From positions 31,898,425-31,962,424 of the forward strand of contig CAIIXF020000010.1 in assembly GCA_903813345.2 (NCBI GenBank): a DNA stretch of 64,000 nucleotides. The letters run 5' to 3'. Under the pieces are notes generated by a model that did no database searches, was not told the DNA's origin, and was given only the letters and a program-made list of their open reading frames with translations. Positions within the stretch are counted from its first letter, which is position 1; every line of letters begins with the position of its first letter. The DNA is from Owenia fusiformis. Its lineage: Eukaryota > Annelida > Polychaeta > Sabellida > Oweniidae. The translations under genes were made by a program, and so were the position numbers. Shown here in pieces: positions 52,640 to 64,000 of this stretch.

Positions 52640-54310
52640 TTGAAAAGAGAGGTAATGATAGTGAGATTTCATTTAGTTTCACAGTTTAAAGGGCATATGA
52701 AGCTTTTTGATGCTAACATATGCACTCCTCTTTCCATTATGAAAAGTGGTATCTTCCAAAGGCCTTTTCCTGATCAGATATCTTCTAGCTCTCTTTTTGA
52801 GCTAAAGAAACATTGTTAATAATTATATTAATATTTTCTCTCAGATTACAATATGAAACAGTCAGTTGAGACATCTGATACATAATTTTCATATATTTTT
52901 GCAAAAAAAGAAAATTCATTAGTAATTTTAATTGTATGTATAAATAAAACTGGTTACAAAGCGTTTCAAGTTACCTAAGGAATATGTTTGAACCGCATCC
53001 TAGTACGTTTTGATCATCGAATATTATTGGGGATATTATTGCATTCTGATACACATCGCAAAACCTGTCTGTCTTAAGTGGCTCAAATGGCAACCACTCT
53101 ACTACAGGAGAGAAGTACAGGGACTCATATTTGAGAAAGTTATTCCAAAATTAGAGTGTAGTACTCTATTGAGCTACAAAAGATTGCATTATATTTGAGA
53201 AATTTATTTTAAAATTGGAGGGTACTTCTCTATTCCTGTCACCTTGTAATATAACGCTTCTTCTGCACTAGACAGTAAATTCATATTTCATGTTATTTTC
53301 CAATGCCATTCCACATTTGAAGAACTTTTATATCTATTCCTTTATATGTACTCTTGATTGATTTTTACCATGGAGATTTGTCAACAGAGGGGAGGACTGG
53401 CTTATGATAATCTTGTACTACAATGAACTATTGTTTGAATCCTTTACTTGTTTTGGGAAATGTCCACCTGGTGTAAGCACAAAACTATGGCAATACACTG
53501 ATGAGATTGGGATTGTCTCCTGCCAAACTTGCCTCCCCTTCTTGCAAACAGTCCACTTAGTCATCTTTGCACCATTGTATAATTCAATGTCTAGATTATT
53601 GTGGACACCCCTGGGGTGTCCAGGTCATCCTATATGCCTTGGAAAATGTTATGTTGAAGGTACACCCCAAGTGTCTTGGTGTCCAGCTTACTGTGCCTGG
53701 AAAGAATAAAAGGGTTGGCTATATGTCAAGACAACTTATATATACAAACATTTAATTATTCTCTATTCCAATCATTGAATTAATTTGTAAGGGTCACTTG
53801 TGTTAATAAAATATAATATAGATGTCTTTAGTTCCGCAGTTTTTATATTTTTTGCTATATTCGTGGGTTGCCCTCCATCAATTAACGAAATAACCCACAA
53901 ATAATTAGCTTCATTTAGGTCTAGGCTAGTTGTCTTGAAATAAAATTTGAAAAAAATTATGATTTGGTTGTCCGTGGCATCTACCCCTCATATGCCTAAG
54001 CTGCATCATAGTTTGTAAGTGTGTGATAATATGAGTATAGCTTCCTTAGTCACAATCATGAGATAGTAATGCACACAGTTGTTATTTTATAGTGAAAAAC
54101 AATCTTGAACATTTAATTTCAGTACATGATGCGCACTAAACTCTTATGCAAGTTCAAAATTAACATTGGTGTAAGTACTTACTCAGCAATCAGTTTTATA
54201 AAAAAAAAATTATTTAAAACATTTATTTAACTACAGACTAAACATAAACAACAATGGATTATTTAAAACTGGACTGCAACAAATACCTGGATTTGATTGT
54301 TTTGATATCA
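52640..54310. other. no gene recognised
   Basis: AT-rich. The frame at 53404-53709 (+) is Cys-containing but matches no family I know. No repeat stands out. Confidence 0.4.
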
Positions 54311-54460
54311 CTTTTTATGCACAGCATAAAAAGTGATGTCCCGTATTATGCTGGCATAAAAAGTGATGTCCCATTTTATGCTCAGCATAAAAAGTGATAT
54401 TCCAATTTATGCTGGCATAAAAAATTAAGAGTCCATTTTATGCTCAGTATAAAAAGGTGA
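54311..54460 (+). repeat. minisatellite, about 33 bp x 4, palindromic units
   Basis: GCATAAAAAGTGATGTCCC...TTATGCT recurs four times with decay, preceded by its inverse (TATCACTTTTTATGC). Each unit can pair with its neighbour, so the array can form hairpins. Confidence 0.75.
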
Positions 54461-54713
54461 TGTCAATAATTTTATCGGATGTGAAATTCCATAATTTTCA
54501 TTAGGGCTTGTATGTATATGGTATTATATGATATATTAAACTGCTAATTAAAAATAATTAAACCAAACAAATGTTGTGTTAATCAGATTAAATATATTTA
54601 TTCATCACTCAACTAATCATCAAGTTTCAGGATTCTAAGATGACATGATATTAGGTCTAAGATAAATTTTATTATATAAAGTGTACCTCTTATACTGGCA
54701 GTGTGTTTATCAA

Positions 54714-55490
54714 ACCATTCAATTACGTCCCATACCACACCAAGCTGTGCTGCTGTTGGATGTGGGTCCATGCAGGCTTCAAAATTTTGGAGGAGATCCT
54801 CCAGAGTTATAGATGAAGTTTTCTTGATGTGTCTGGCGTAATTTTGACATTTAGATTCAATATCAGGTGGTTAAAACACATTTTTAGAAATCATTAAAAT
54901 GACCCATTGTTATTTACTTATATAAGTAGATCCAATGTAATATTGACATCCAGTGACTTATGCACTGGTGCGTTGTCCATATGCAAAATCATATTGTCTA
55001 GCAAATGAGGACATTTCTTGTGGATAGCATTCACCAAATCACAACGCAAAACCTGAAATATGGAATGAGCAGTTAGGGGTATGTTGGGCAATTTGGCTTT
55101 AAAGTTATTTTTTTTTTTTCAATTTCATGTTATATTTATTCATAGTCTATAAAAATTACAATTCTAAATGATCTGCCAATCGCTTCTTAGCATTATAGGC
55201 TAGCTTTTACTTAATTAATTACAAAATATAGTTACATAAAATGATTCAATATGAATTTGCGACTACACACTTTACATGATGACTAGTAGAAGGATTATGT
55301 ATAAAAATGCTTTTGTTATGCTTTTGTCATTTAATTTATTCCAATTAATATTAATTCTTGCAAAAAATATATAACCCGTGTAAAAATAGAATTACTTAAT
55401 TGATTACCTTAGAATGATAATCTGCATTGACAGTAGTCCCTTGAGGAACCAAGTGGTTTAAGAGGACCCCGTCAGAGAACGAACATATGA
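54714..55490 (-). pseudogene. Tc1/mariner-like transposase remnant
   Basis: On the minus strand a piece near 55490-55400 reads DGVLLNHLVPQGTTVNADYH, ending at AAG|GTAATC. After an ATTTCAG at about 55054 the sequence resumes with LRCDLVNAIHKKCPHLLDNM and LHMDNAPVHKS, where the Asp before NAPVH is catalytic in mariner-type transposases. A further open piece (54880-54714) including LEDLLQNFEACMDPHPTAAQ lies downstream, but I cannot tie it to the family. The 340 bp between the two recognisable parts may be an intron or an insertion. Ends and TIRs were not identified. Confidence 0.55.
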
Positions 55491-55640
55491 CTAAAAAATA
55501 CAAATATTCAATTTCATTTATTTACTTAATTTGATCCTCAGAAAAGTGACAACAATTTTACAATCACACAATAGAATGAAGCTTTCGATATTGATTACAT
55601 TAGATATATAAATTTATGAAAGCACTTTTCAAATAAAATA

Positions 55641-55886
55641 CAGTAAAACCTGTCTCAGTGGAACACAGATAGTACCCCTCAAAAGAGTTCCCTTCATAAG
55701 GTGTTCAACTCATAGAGGTTCATGTAATATTGAGCCAGTTGGTCTTGTGACTCTGAAAAGTGTCCCACTAACAGAGGTGTTCCATTTCTTAATTTGTTCC
55801 ACTTTAAAGGTTTTACTGTAAATAAAAGTGTTCCACTAACAGAGGTGTTCCATTTCTTAAGTTGTTCTACTTTAAAGGTTTTACTG
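55641..55886. mobile_element. TA-flanked MITE
   Basis: Inverted ends CAGTAAAACCT...AGGTTTTACTG with TA on both sides (55639-55640, 55887-55888). 246 bp. An internal block (GTGTTCCACTAACAGAGGTG onward) is duplicated in tandem near the right end, so the right terminus is present twice. The end sequence and TA target suggest Tc1/mariner/pogo ancestry. Confidence 0.75.
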
Positions 55887-55924
55887 TAAATAATAGAAAA
55901 CAATATAAATAATCTACCTATCAG

Positions 55925-56150
55925 ACATCTGTGAAAGAAGTTGATCCAGTTTTGGGACTATAAGATTGACTCTGTTATAATCCTTCACTGGATCTTCGGC
56001 ATTGTTGTTTATTGCATTAGGCCTATTGCTCATTCTTCCAGTTATGCAAGGCATTGATGGCTGGTTGTTCAGTTCACTTGCTAATGTGGTCGCTTCCCCA
56101 TACCAAATATCTACATGGTTTCCTAACTCTTCATTTCATATCTAAAAGAA
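55925..56150 (-). pseudogene. hAT-like transposase C-terminal fragment
   Basis: The minus strand reads ELGNHVDIWYGEATTLASEL, NNQPSMPCITGRMSNRPNA and KDYNRVNLIVPKLDQLLSQM, a succession known from hAT-related (ZMYM1/P52rIPK-like) proteins just before the dimerisation region. A TGA lies a few codons upstream in the same frame. No other hAT part was found next to it. Confidence 0.5.
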
Positions 56151-56198
56151 GACACATTTTTCTGTAGTCTATTGTTTTGTTAAAAAGTAATAAACACA

Positions 56199-56311
56199 GG
56201 GTCCGCGCATTGTACCGAAATCCTTTAAACCGACACGCACTTTACCAAAATCCTTTATACCGACACACACTATACCAATGCACATTGTACCGACGCGCAT
56301 TATACCGAACA
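56199..56311 (+). repeat. short tandem repeats (TACCGA-type)
   Basis: Degenerate units such as TATACCGACACACAC and TGTACCGACGCGCAT occur about six times, with spacing of about 17-20 bp. Confidence 0.6.
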
Positions 56312-59079
56312 CCATTCCAACATACGAGAATTAGATCGAAATTGGTTAGTCACTGAAAACATGTTTGTACATCGATAGAACATTCGTACATTTGTTTAAT
56401 TTTCCTCAGTACGATTTTCCATTCGTTCAGTATGTTTGTTGGTACGTACCGTTCGTAAGGTCGTGAACCACATTTTGTACATTGTTAAATTTGAACATTC
56501 ATTGGTTCGTACATTTATCCTTTCAATTGAACGCTTATTAAAACTAGCTATGTAAAGTCGTTGGTATGTACGGGTGTCACTACAGGGAGTTTTCAGAGAA
56601 GGTCTCTGATGAGCATTCATAGTCTCACGCCTGGTGATCATACAAAATGGATAGAGGGGGAGTAGGCGATTTCTGCAAGAAAACTCATCAAATTTTGAAG
56701 ATTTATTTTTTCAAAAGAAAATTAACAATTGAATTGCCAAATGAATAAGCGCAATGCATGTCAAAATATGCTAGGTCCTCTAGTTTTTTTTGAACTGAAA
56801 TAAGGCAACAATGGTCCACACGACCTGTAATAAAAAGGTGTAAGTAGCGTTGTTTCACAACTCTAATGACATTGCTCACTTTTTAAAGTTAGTTTTCATG
56901 CGTTGAAATAAATTAATTTTGGATGGAATGATGAATAAAGTAGGAATATATTCAGACCCCCCTCCCCCAGTATCCCTAAACTTTAAACATATTTAATTTC
57001 AATTTAAAGAAAACACTAATTTTAACTTTTATTGAATCAATAGCAATTGTTTACTTAACATTGATGCATTTCATTGATAAATTTTCTTGATTCTTTTTCA
57101 TGATCCATGAATATGTGCTCTATCGTTTCAAAGTCATCCTCATAACTGTGCTCTGCAAATACTTAAATTACAACTTAAGCATGTTAAAGTCATTCATAAC
57201 AGGAAAATCACATCCAAACAAATTCATATTGAACATCTCATTTGATTAACTAAACAAATGAAAAACAAGAACTGCTTAGTTATTTCAAAAGTGCATAACA
57301 ATTGTAATTGGAGATTGATTGATATATAGTATATTGCTGTGCATTTAATTTCCCTTTGTCTAATTTCCATTTCTTATTTTACTATTAAGGTTTGTGATTT
57401 GTTTTTTTACCTACCTTCTTCTCCATAGCAGCACCTGTTAAGCCATTGAAGCAGTGTGCTTTGTCATTGTACATGTGACTACAGGTAAGTCTCGGGCAAC
57501 TTGTTTCGATGAGAAGTTCCCCTTGTCCAAGGACTTTGAGTCTTCCCAAAAATAAAAATTTATAAAGTGGGAAGATAACAGTGGCATTGAAATGCGGACA
57601 ATGCTTTGGATTTGTAGAAAAAATCGGGGTTCAAACTTGGTAACCGTTACCCACTCGAAAAAACTGGGTACCCCAAAAAATGAAAAATACGAATATCATT
57701 AGAAAATGTTTAAGATTTAAATTGTAAATTCAAAACAAATCTTACACGTTTTCTGATGATCTAATTTAGCAAACAGTTTATATTTAATCTTTTATGATGC
57801 ATTTACATGTAAATTTTCCTACATACTGTTTGACTGAATAACATGACTTCAACTCTGTCATTTCTTTTGTTTTTGTCTAAATATTTAACAAGAAAATGAC
57901 AACTTTTAGTTCACTCAAATAATCTAAATTTTTATAGGTCAATATCGGAACCGATGTGTTGTTGTGATCCCACAATATATAAGGATGTACAGTGTATATG
58001 ACCTTGAGGTGTCACCCTTGCAATTGCAATATATGAATGCAGACAATAATTATTATAAATGCCTGACATATATATACAACAATGTTAATGGTGAGGATCA
58101 TAGATTCTGTCATTTTCAGCATGAAGAAAACAGATTCATCATGATTTTTGGTAGTGGAATGCACTTTCCATTAATCTAGTATTTTATCTGGCTTGTCTAA
58201 AAATGTTGAGTGGTTTGTCTGGAAATGCATCAACAAAAAAGCTGCCAAAAATGATTGTTCATCCAATTTTTACTTGGTGTGTCATTCGGTGTTGGTGCAG
58301 ACTTCTAATTCTCAAAACAATTCAGTCCAAGTTTAACCTGAGCCAGTTTGTTGGTCCACTCCCATTCAACAATGAAAAGAAAGGCTCATGTCTCTCTGTT
58401 CCTTTCTGTCGAATTCTCTTTGATGATACAAGTCAACTGAACTCCTGCTGTCTTATATTTTTGTCCCAACTTTATTATGCTTGATGGGGCCGTCATGCTG
58501 TCTTCTTTGTCCTTTCTACCAACTTAAAGGTGGCCTATAATGTGTGTTTATTTTTTGAAGAGCTACTCATTAAAATTACATTTACTCTGCACCATGATGT
58601 CCATTCAAGATCATCCTGAGACAATTAGGCATCTGGGAATGACAAAGTCTTTTGTTCGAACCTAACACAAGAAATCTTTGAAATATTAAGACTTAGCTTG
58701 TATTTGCGAATGTATATAGCAGCTACCGGCTTGCAGGTTGATTGCAATGTACTTTTATATTTTATATCCACTGGTTCCTAAAAGGTTGGTGATCCAGAAG
58801 TTTAAAATCATAGAATACATTAACTAATTCAAAACTAAATTAAACTAATTAACTAAAACCTCAATAAAAGCTTGTAAAGAGCACCCCTTAGCAAAACTGC
58901 AAGGAGCATTAGATCCCAGAATGCAAGCATGCAGTTTTGCCAGGGAGGTAATGAAGGACCCTCTAGGCCCAGAAGTATTTATTGAATACACTTCATAATG
59001 TTTACAAAATACCTCTTAAACACATCTTTAATTGTTTTATCACTTCCTCAGAATTAAGAATTCCAAAGTAACATTTCCT
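56312..59079. other. no gene recognised; one candidate small exon
   Basis: Mostly AT-rich. On the minus strand about 57482-57417 could be a short exon (acceptor CCTGTAG, donor AAG|GTAGGT) encoding SHMYNDKAHCFNGLTGAAME, of unknown family. The plus-strand frames at 57964 and 58203 have no known domains. Confidence 0.3.
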
Positions 59080-59710
59080 ACACTTTCCCGGCATATTCAT
59101 GGTACCAAGTGCTTCCTCTACAGACTTTTTTGTGGAGATGAATTCATTCAATGGTTTGTCTAAACTTGGTTCTCATTAATGGTGAGGTTTTCTATTTCAT
59201 CATGCTTTTGAGTCTCTGAGGTTGAGGAAGGATATGTTCTGCAATGGAGGAATGTTGAAACAAGGTGTGGGGGGAGGGGGTGTAGTAACAGATGTGAAGG
59301 GGTGCTAATCTGCCTTGAGTGTAAGTGTCATCAACATAATTTGGGATCTCATAGGGTATATCTTCTTCTGATTCTTCCCCTGATTCTTCCCCTGGTGTAA
59401 TAATATCAACAATTTCTTGTGGTAGAATATCCATTACTACCCACTGCAGTTCCAGGTTTTGTGTTTCATTAATTTTCCACCCACTCTTGCCTGATGTCTG
59501 TTCCTTCATAGTCGGTTACTCCTTTGTATGGGGCCTAACTTCCCTTTGAATAACACATGTCTGGCTTTGTTGATGTTGGACATTTGTTGTTTCCCATATA
59601 TATGGCAAACAAACTGTTCTACTTTTCTGGTTTTGTCATCTATTTCTGCTGAAAGCAACTCCTTTGAATGTGTCTGTATGATTCTCCCCCCTTTGCATTG
59701 AAAGGTGCTA
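59080..59710 (-). pseudogene. conserved uncharacterised invertebrate protein, fragments
   Basis: Minus-strand frames from 59710 down read THSKELLSAEIDDKTRKVEQ with FVCHIYGKQQMSNINKARHV, then in another frame SGWKINETQNLELQWVVMDI and an acidic stretch (GEESGEESEEDIPYE). Further down there is a PGKCRKCYFGIL motif. I associate the FVC-YG...N-x-R and GW...W segments with an uncharacterised multicopy protein family of invertebrates. Frame changes suggest decay. No function can be given. Confidence 0.35.
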
Positions 59711-59868
59711 TCTTGCTATCACAGAATATTTAAACTGGTAAATAGATTTAAATTTTGGCTTGTCTGTATAAATACATTTAAAGTTCCGTTGCAGATTCCT
59801 TAAATTATCAATATTAACTAGATTGGTAAATTGAACAAAGTTCAATTTAAGACTCCAGATTGATTTAC

Positions 59869-60072
59869 TTGAGTAAAGAGCTGAGTAAGTAACTGAGTAG
59901 GAAGCCGAGTAAGTAGAGGATTAAGTAATTGAGTAAGAAGCTGAGTAGGTAGCTGAGTAAGCAGCTGAGTAGGTAGCTGAGTACGTAGCTTAGCAAGTTG
60001 CTGAGTAGGTAGCTGAGAAGTAGGTAGCTAAGTAGGTAGCCGAGTAGGTATGTAGCCGAGTAGGTAAGTAGG
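59869..60072 (+). repeat. 12-bp minisatellite (GAGTAGGTAGCT)n
   Basis: About 16 degenerate units of GAGTAGGTAGCT. The minus strand is open and would encode a Leu/Ser/Tyr repeat, which is an artefact of the array. Confidence 0.9.
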
Positions 60073-60409
60073 AATTGTTGAAAGTATATTTGATGGATCT
60101 GCATTATGGATACTGGCAAATGTGAATTTTAAAATGGCGTAGAATCTGAACCGGGAGTCAGATTGAAAGTTGATTTGCAGATTTGGATTCCTGAGAAAAT
60201 TCTACCTTTAATTCATAACTCAAAAGATAATTTTGGAGAATTTTTTACAAAGACCCCCCACGAAGTGGGATTCTTTGTACCTTATTCCAGGCAATCGCCA
60301 GTGGATCGGTCACGTGACCTAAAGACCACCTTTATTACCTTATATGGCAAATTGTCAAGGGAACTACCAAGTCGTCATACGAAGCGATTACGGATCGATT
60401 GTGTTTCCA

Positions 60410-60472
60410 AGTAATGTCGTCATGTGACGTAGAACGCATTGTCCGCCATTGCTCTCAATTTTGTCTGAACGG
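60410..60472 (+). promoter_or_regulatory. possible promoter and noncoding first exon
   Basis: TGTGACGTAG (CRE-like) and TCCGCCATTGC (a YY1-type core) lie close together, followed by ACGG|GTAAGC, a good splice donor at about 60470. The combination is what a TATA-less invertebrate promoter with a short first exon looks like. No downstream exon was identified. Confidence 0.2.
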
Positions 60473-61114
60473 GTAAGCGTATTCTAACATTTCTGTTAAT
60501 TTAAAGTTTGATTTGTGTATTTATAATCGCATTTCACTCCAACTTGATTATAGAAATCAGTAGAATTGTAACTTTTTGTTGTACTGAATCATTATTCAGG
60601 CCAGAAGTGGTGTAAAATCAATTTATAAACTTGAAGAAATTTAGATTTTGTTTCTCATGGTCCAACGAGTTTTCCAGATGCTTCACATAGTCTGATAGTC
60701 ACAATCTAGTCTATTTCTAATGTTCTGTAAATGACTATTATGATGCTGGTCACAAGGAGAGGCATCAGAAGTTCAACCTCTGATAGGAAACTAAATAAAT
60801 CTAGTTTTGACTTTTGAGTTTGACCCCCCTCCCCCAAAAACATGATTATCGCGGACTTTTCGCGTGTGGACTTAGCCTAGGACTTTCGTGGATTTGGGAT
60901 TTTCATTGGGATATTACCATAAATTATATAGAATTAAAACATGTGACAGTAGGCACAACATTAGCAGAAAACATCAGGTAAACTCTTTATTTTAAAACCA
61001 TTCCAAGGAATTCTGATCCGAGTCAAAATTGCACAAAAATTGAAATGTTAAATTTTGTCTGATAGAAAACTGAAATGGCTTTGACCCCTCCCCCACCCTT
61101 CTAGATCTATTTAA

Positions 61115-61273
61115 GGAATAAATAATGATAGGCCATTCAATATGGTGAAATTCAGCACGAGTTGGACAGAATGTTGTACAAAGCACGAACCGAAGGTGAG
61201 TGCATTTGTACTAACATTCTGTCCAACGAGTGCTGAATTTCACCATATTGAATGGCCTATCATTATTTATTCC
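61115..61273. other. 159-bp hairpin with about 64-bp arms
   Basis: The left arm, starting GGAATAAATAATGATAGG at 61115, is mirrored by the right arm ending at 61273. Only two adjacent mismatches and one single-base bulge occur in about 64 bp. The loop is about 30 nt. This could be a short MITE or a hairpin-RNA gene. The open frames that cross it are by-products of the palindrome. Confidence 0.8.
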
Positions 61274-61960
61274 GATTCAAACATAAAAATTAGTAAAAGC
61301 CGTGTCTGTGGAACAGGCATGAAGGAAGAATACGCATGCTGTCAAGATTCTGAAGTCGGCCGGAAAAATTTTAGAATTTGTTTGGGCTGTTCTATTTTAC
61401 TCCCTGTTTTAGATTTTATACGGTGTATGCAAACATGGGGTGTTGATAAAATAAAAATAAATATCTAGAATGACAATTATCAACTATAATTTAATTGTCT
61501 TCGTGTATTTCAGTGAAATATTGTTTTGTAAATCATGTTTGAACTCTTCAAAAGCAAGAAATGTGAAAGGAGAAATGTTTCAATTTTCAGGTTATTTGAA
61601 AAGTGGCGATAGATTACATGGCAGAAATCTAAATTGTACTATTAAATTTTGATGACTCATTCTATTCACCCGTGGGGTTTTCCCAATCTAATCGGATTCC
61701 CATGTACAAGTTGAAAATCTGCAAGCATGACTTAGGAATGACAATTCAATCACATACTCTTACAAAATGACAAAATGTAAATTCAGCTAACAATATTATA
61801 AATATTTATTTTGGATGTAAACACATGAATAAATAAATAAAATAATTAATGTCCATACATCCATGTAATGTACTGTTACTCTATATGTTACATTTAGTCA
61901 ATTTTAGACCTGAATGTTTGTGTTGATTAACTTTATAATCATATAGCAACCTGTAACTTT

Positions 61961-63480
61961 TTACTTTTGAATGTTAATGTTAAATACTACATTTCCATTA
62001 AACATGGCACTTTGTAACACCCCACTGTGCAACACTTCAAGAGAATTGGTAGTACTGCTACTAGTGTTTTCAACATTTGTACTAAGTGTAGTATCACTAT
62101 TTGGGAGGTTTTCTTTCTCTACTCCATAATTTGACAGAGTTGTACTATAGCTTTGTTTCTTTTTTTCAGAAGGCTGGTTTATATATGGTTTTAAGGACTC
62201 TGTATTTTTGTGACCAGTTACATGACAAATTTCTCTGTCATTGAAATGCTTACTCAGTAAGCTTGCACATGTTGCCCTTATGCAGTGGTTGGTATACACT
62301 TTTGACAAGTTAGCATCAGAGCTAATTTTTTTCATCATATTTCCAATAGTATTTATTCCAACTGGAGTATTTAAATACCATGGTCCAGACATCAAATGTC
62401 CTTGCTTCTTTGTGGTTGCCCTTGGGGTTTGAAAGAATGATGGACAGTTAGGGTGAAGATGAGATATGTATTTCTGAAAATACTTAACTGGGCAATCAAT
62501 GTTACCAGTTGCACACATAACGGGTCTTTTAGTCTCAAGTTTTTTTAGACCGTGGTCTGTTTTTGTTGCTTCGTTCTAAGTCATTTCAACCATTTGATTA
62601 CCATTACTGGCTGTTACGATACGGAAACTGTCTTTCTTCAGGTCACGAAGACCTTCACGGCCTCGTCTGCCAAAATGAAGCATAATATCAAAAAACACCT
62701 TCTGTTGTAGTATACGTGGATTATCAAAATCTTTCAAAATATTCCTTCAGCGATGTCATGTCCCCTTCATCAATAACCTCTTTGTGTGTTGCTGTATCTT
62801 TACCTTCTCTTTTGAGCACCTTTATCAACCCTTTCAACACTCTATTCGCAGCAGAAAAAGTGTTCCCACTTAAATCCATGGAAATACCCCTATTGTCCAA
62901 ATATCTTTGGATCCCTGCACGAATGCTATTCAAGGCACTCTTGGAATAATTGTCACCATTTTTCTGTTGAACTGAAGCGTAGGACTCTCTGAGGTGTTCA
63001 GGAAATGATTCCGAGGAAATCATATCATCTAAAGTCATCTTCAACTGTTCTGTACACCATTCTGGAAAGAGCATGTGAGAAATGCTATTAAGGATTGAAT
63101 CTACAATACAGTAAATGGTCATACTTTATGTGTATTATTAAGGATGGGGAAATGTACTACTTTTATATACAGTGTACATGTAGGTAAACATATTAAATCT
63201 AATTATTGGCTACAGATGATATTTAAAGCTTATACATTGCATTTATATATAATCTATACATTTATACGTAACATTTTACACCGGGCATTTTACCTGTTAC
63301 AATTTTTATGGCCCATTTGGTTTGCGTTTTTGTTGTAGTTTCATGTCGACTGTCTTCAAGTTTTGATATTTCAGATTCGCTAGGATTATGAAACCGTGAT
63401 TGTTGATTGGGCTGTTCAGGCTCTTGTATCTCACCAAGTTTGACATCCTTGATCTCACACTCAGTGTCATTTGGCACAAT
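61961..63480 (-). pseudogene. Crypton/KIAA1958-like tyrosine recombinase, nearly intact
   Basis: Exon 1 (63480-63294) ends with TKWAIKIVT at donor GTAAAA in phase 1. Exon 2 (63061-61961) follows TTTCCAG and restores the codon (G|AA), continuing the N-terminal SAM-like core-binding domain (YSKSALNSIRAGIQRYLDN). The catalytic domain shows GRRGREGLRDL (first Arg), NHCIRAT (H-x-x-R), VTGHKN (His) and SLKPYI (nucleophilic Tyr). Two lesions are visible: a one-base gain in an A4/T4 run at 62726-62729 and an in-frame TAG at 62578-62576, just before NEATKTDHG. Upstream exons lie outside or are unrecognised. Such recombinases move Crypton transposons; intron-bearing relatives are domesticated. Both lesions could also be sequence errors. 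Confidence 0.75.
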
Positions 63481-64000
63481 CTGAAAATAAAAATAGAACT
63501 GTCATGTCACATATGATAGGCCATGATACGTGTAAGCCTAGATCTACGATAGAACACTGGATCTCAAGTTCAAGTAGTTCAACAAGTTAAACCTAGTCTG
63601 GGCCGTATTTCTTATCTGACATTTCTTGTGGCCCGCCCTAGGTTTAACATCCGTGCCTATTCGGCCCTTGATGCAAACAATTTTAATGATGGCCTATGGC
63701 AGCGCATAGAATTCTATGCGCGTTTTATTAATAACTGATAGTGAAGTGAAGTGAGTAGTAAAATTTGTGAAGGTTATATCAAACTACACTCATGTAGTTA
63801 TTGACCCCTTAGCGGAGTTGCAGACATTGGATTATAGAAAATGTGCTTTTTTCACATCAGAGAAAATGTTAATATAGTCTGCTATTTTTATCTCCTATAG
63901 TATTTGTAGTTATTACAATCCACTTTTGAAGAATGACATTCTATAGGTTTTACTCTGCCAGTATTCATATTTTATTCCAAGTCACTTTTCTCGGCAACAA
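63481..64000. other. no gene recognised
   Basis: AT-rich sequence upstream of the recombinase exon. It may hold further 5' exons of that gene, but none is supported. Confidence 0.4.

Noticed and set aside
53567-53755. Frame around GTGGACACCCCTGGGGTGTC as a coding or regulatory palindrome
   Set aside because: The inverted match is short and imperfect, and no domain or flanking duplication supports it.
59865-60119. Minus-strand 84-residue frame of repeating LLSYLLSYLL
   Set aside because: It is the translation of the 12-bp GAGTAGGTAGCT minisatellite; no start context, splice sites or non-repeat sequence support a gene.
61286-61470. Cys-rich plus-strand frame as another P2X7-like tail (CGTGMKEEYACCQ)
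   Set aside because: Only a short Cys pattern is shared; the later CI-x-HP-x-F and YRQ motifs are missing, so the likeness is not convincing.

Overview
The window looks like nuclear DNA of a marine invertebrate animal, perhaps a mollusc or another lophotrochozoan. The species cannot be fixed from the sequence. It is AT-rich, its coding exons are small with GT-AG borders, and it carries gene families that proliferate in such genomes: P2X7-cytoplasmic-domain, G2E3-like HECT, RecQ-like, Crypton-type recombinase and DUF3987. Almost everything recognisable is a transposable element or a decayed copy of one. No bacterial operon, rRNA or CRISPR array is present.

The centrepiece is a 9,147-bp Ty3/gypsy-type LTR retrotransposon (40305-49451, + strand). 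Its two 485-bp LTRs read as identical and it is flanked by a 4-bp target duplication (ACTT). Gag (41707-43332) and Pol (protease, reverse transcriptase, RNase H, integrase; in frame to 47339) are intact. They are linked by a textbook -1 frameshift signal: heptamer GGGAAAC at 43281-43287, a 6-nt spacer, then an 8-bp stem. A third intact ORF (47746-48396) lies between pol and the 3' LTR. It encodes a 216-residue protein with one C2H2 zinc finger, an RS-rich stretch and basic motifs, and it does not look like an envelope protein. The element sits inside an older DNA transposon (39537-51313) bounded by perfect 44-bp terminal inverted repeats with TGGTTGCA-rich subterminal arrays.

Left of it (1-39.5 kb) is a mosaic of remnants, mostly on the minus strand: HTH-psq/pogo, RecQ-like helicase, a mariner fold-back, DIRS-like RNase H, several LINE fragments, a Mutator-like fragment, a retroviral-type Gag fragment, a MULE/ZSWIM-like transposase, two HECT-domain copies, a P2X7-C-terminal-like gene, piggyBac, Harbinger, another DDE transposase in two copies, Ig-domain exons with matching splice phases, a DUF3987-like exon and a Penelope-like GIY-YIG fragment.

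Right of it (51.3-64 kb) are a palindromic element with CACTG-type ends and a 5-bp target duplication, a TA-flanked MITE, mariner and hAT remnants, several minisatellites, a very strong 159-bp hairpin, and a Crypton/KIAA1958-like tyrosine recombinase gene that retains its catalytic residues but has one frameshift and one stop.

A recurring theme is long inverted repeats: six independent fold-back structures lie in 64 kb. Any of them, if transcribed, would make double-stranded RNA. The best candidates for something new are the third ORF and frameshift signal of the young retrotransposon, and the fold-back elements with 5-bp target duplications.
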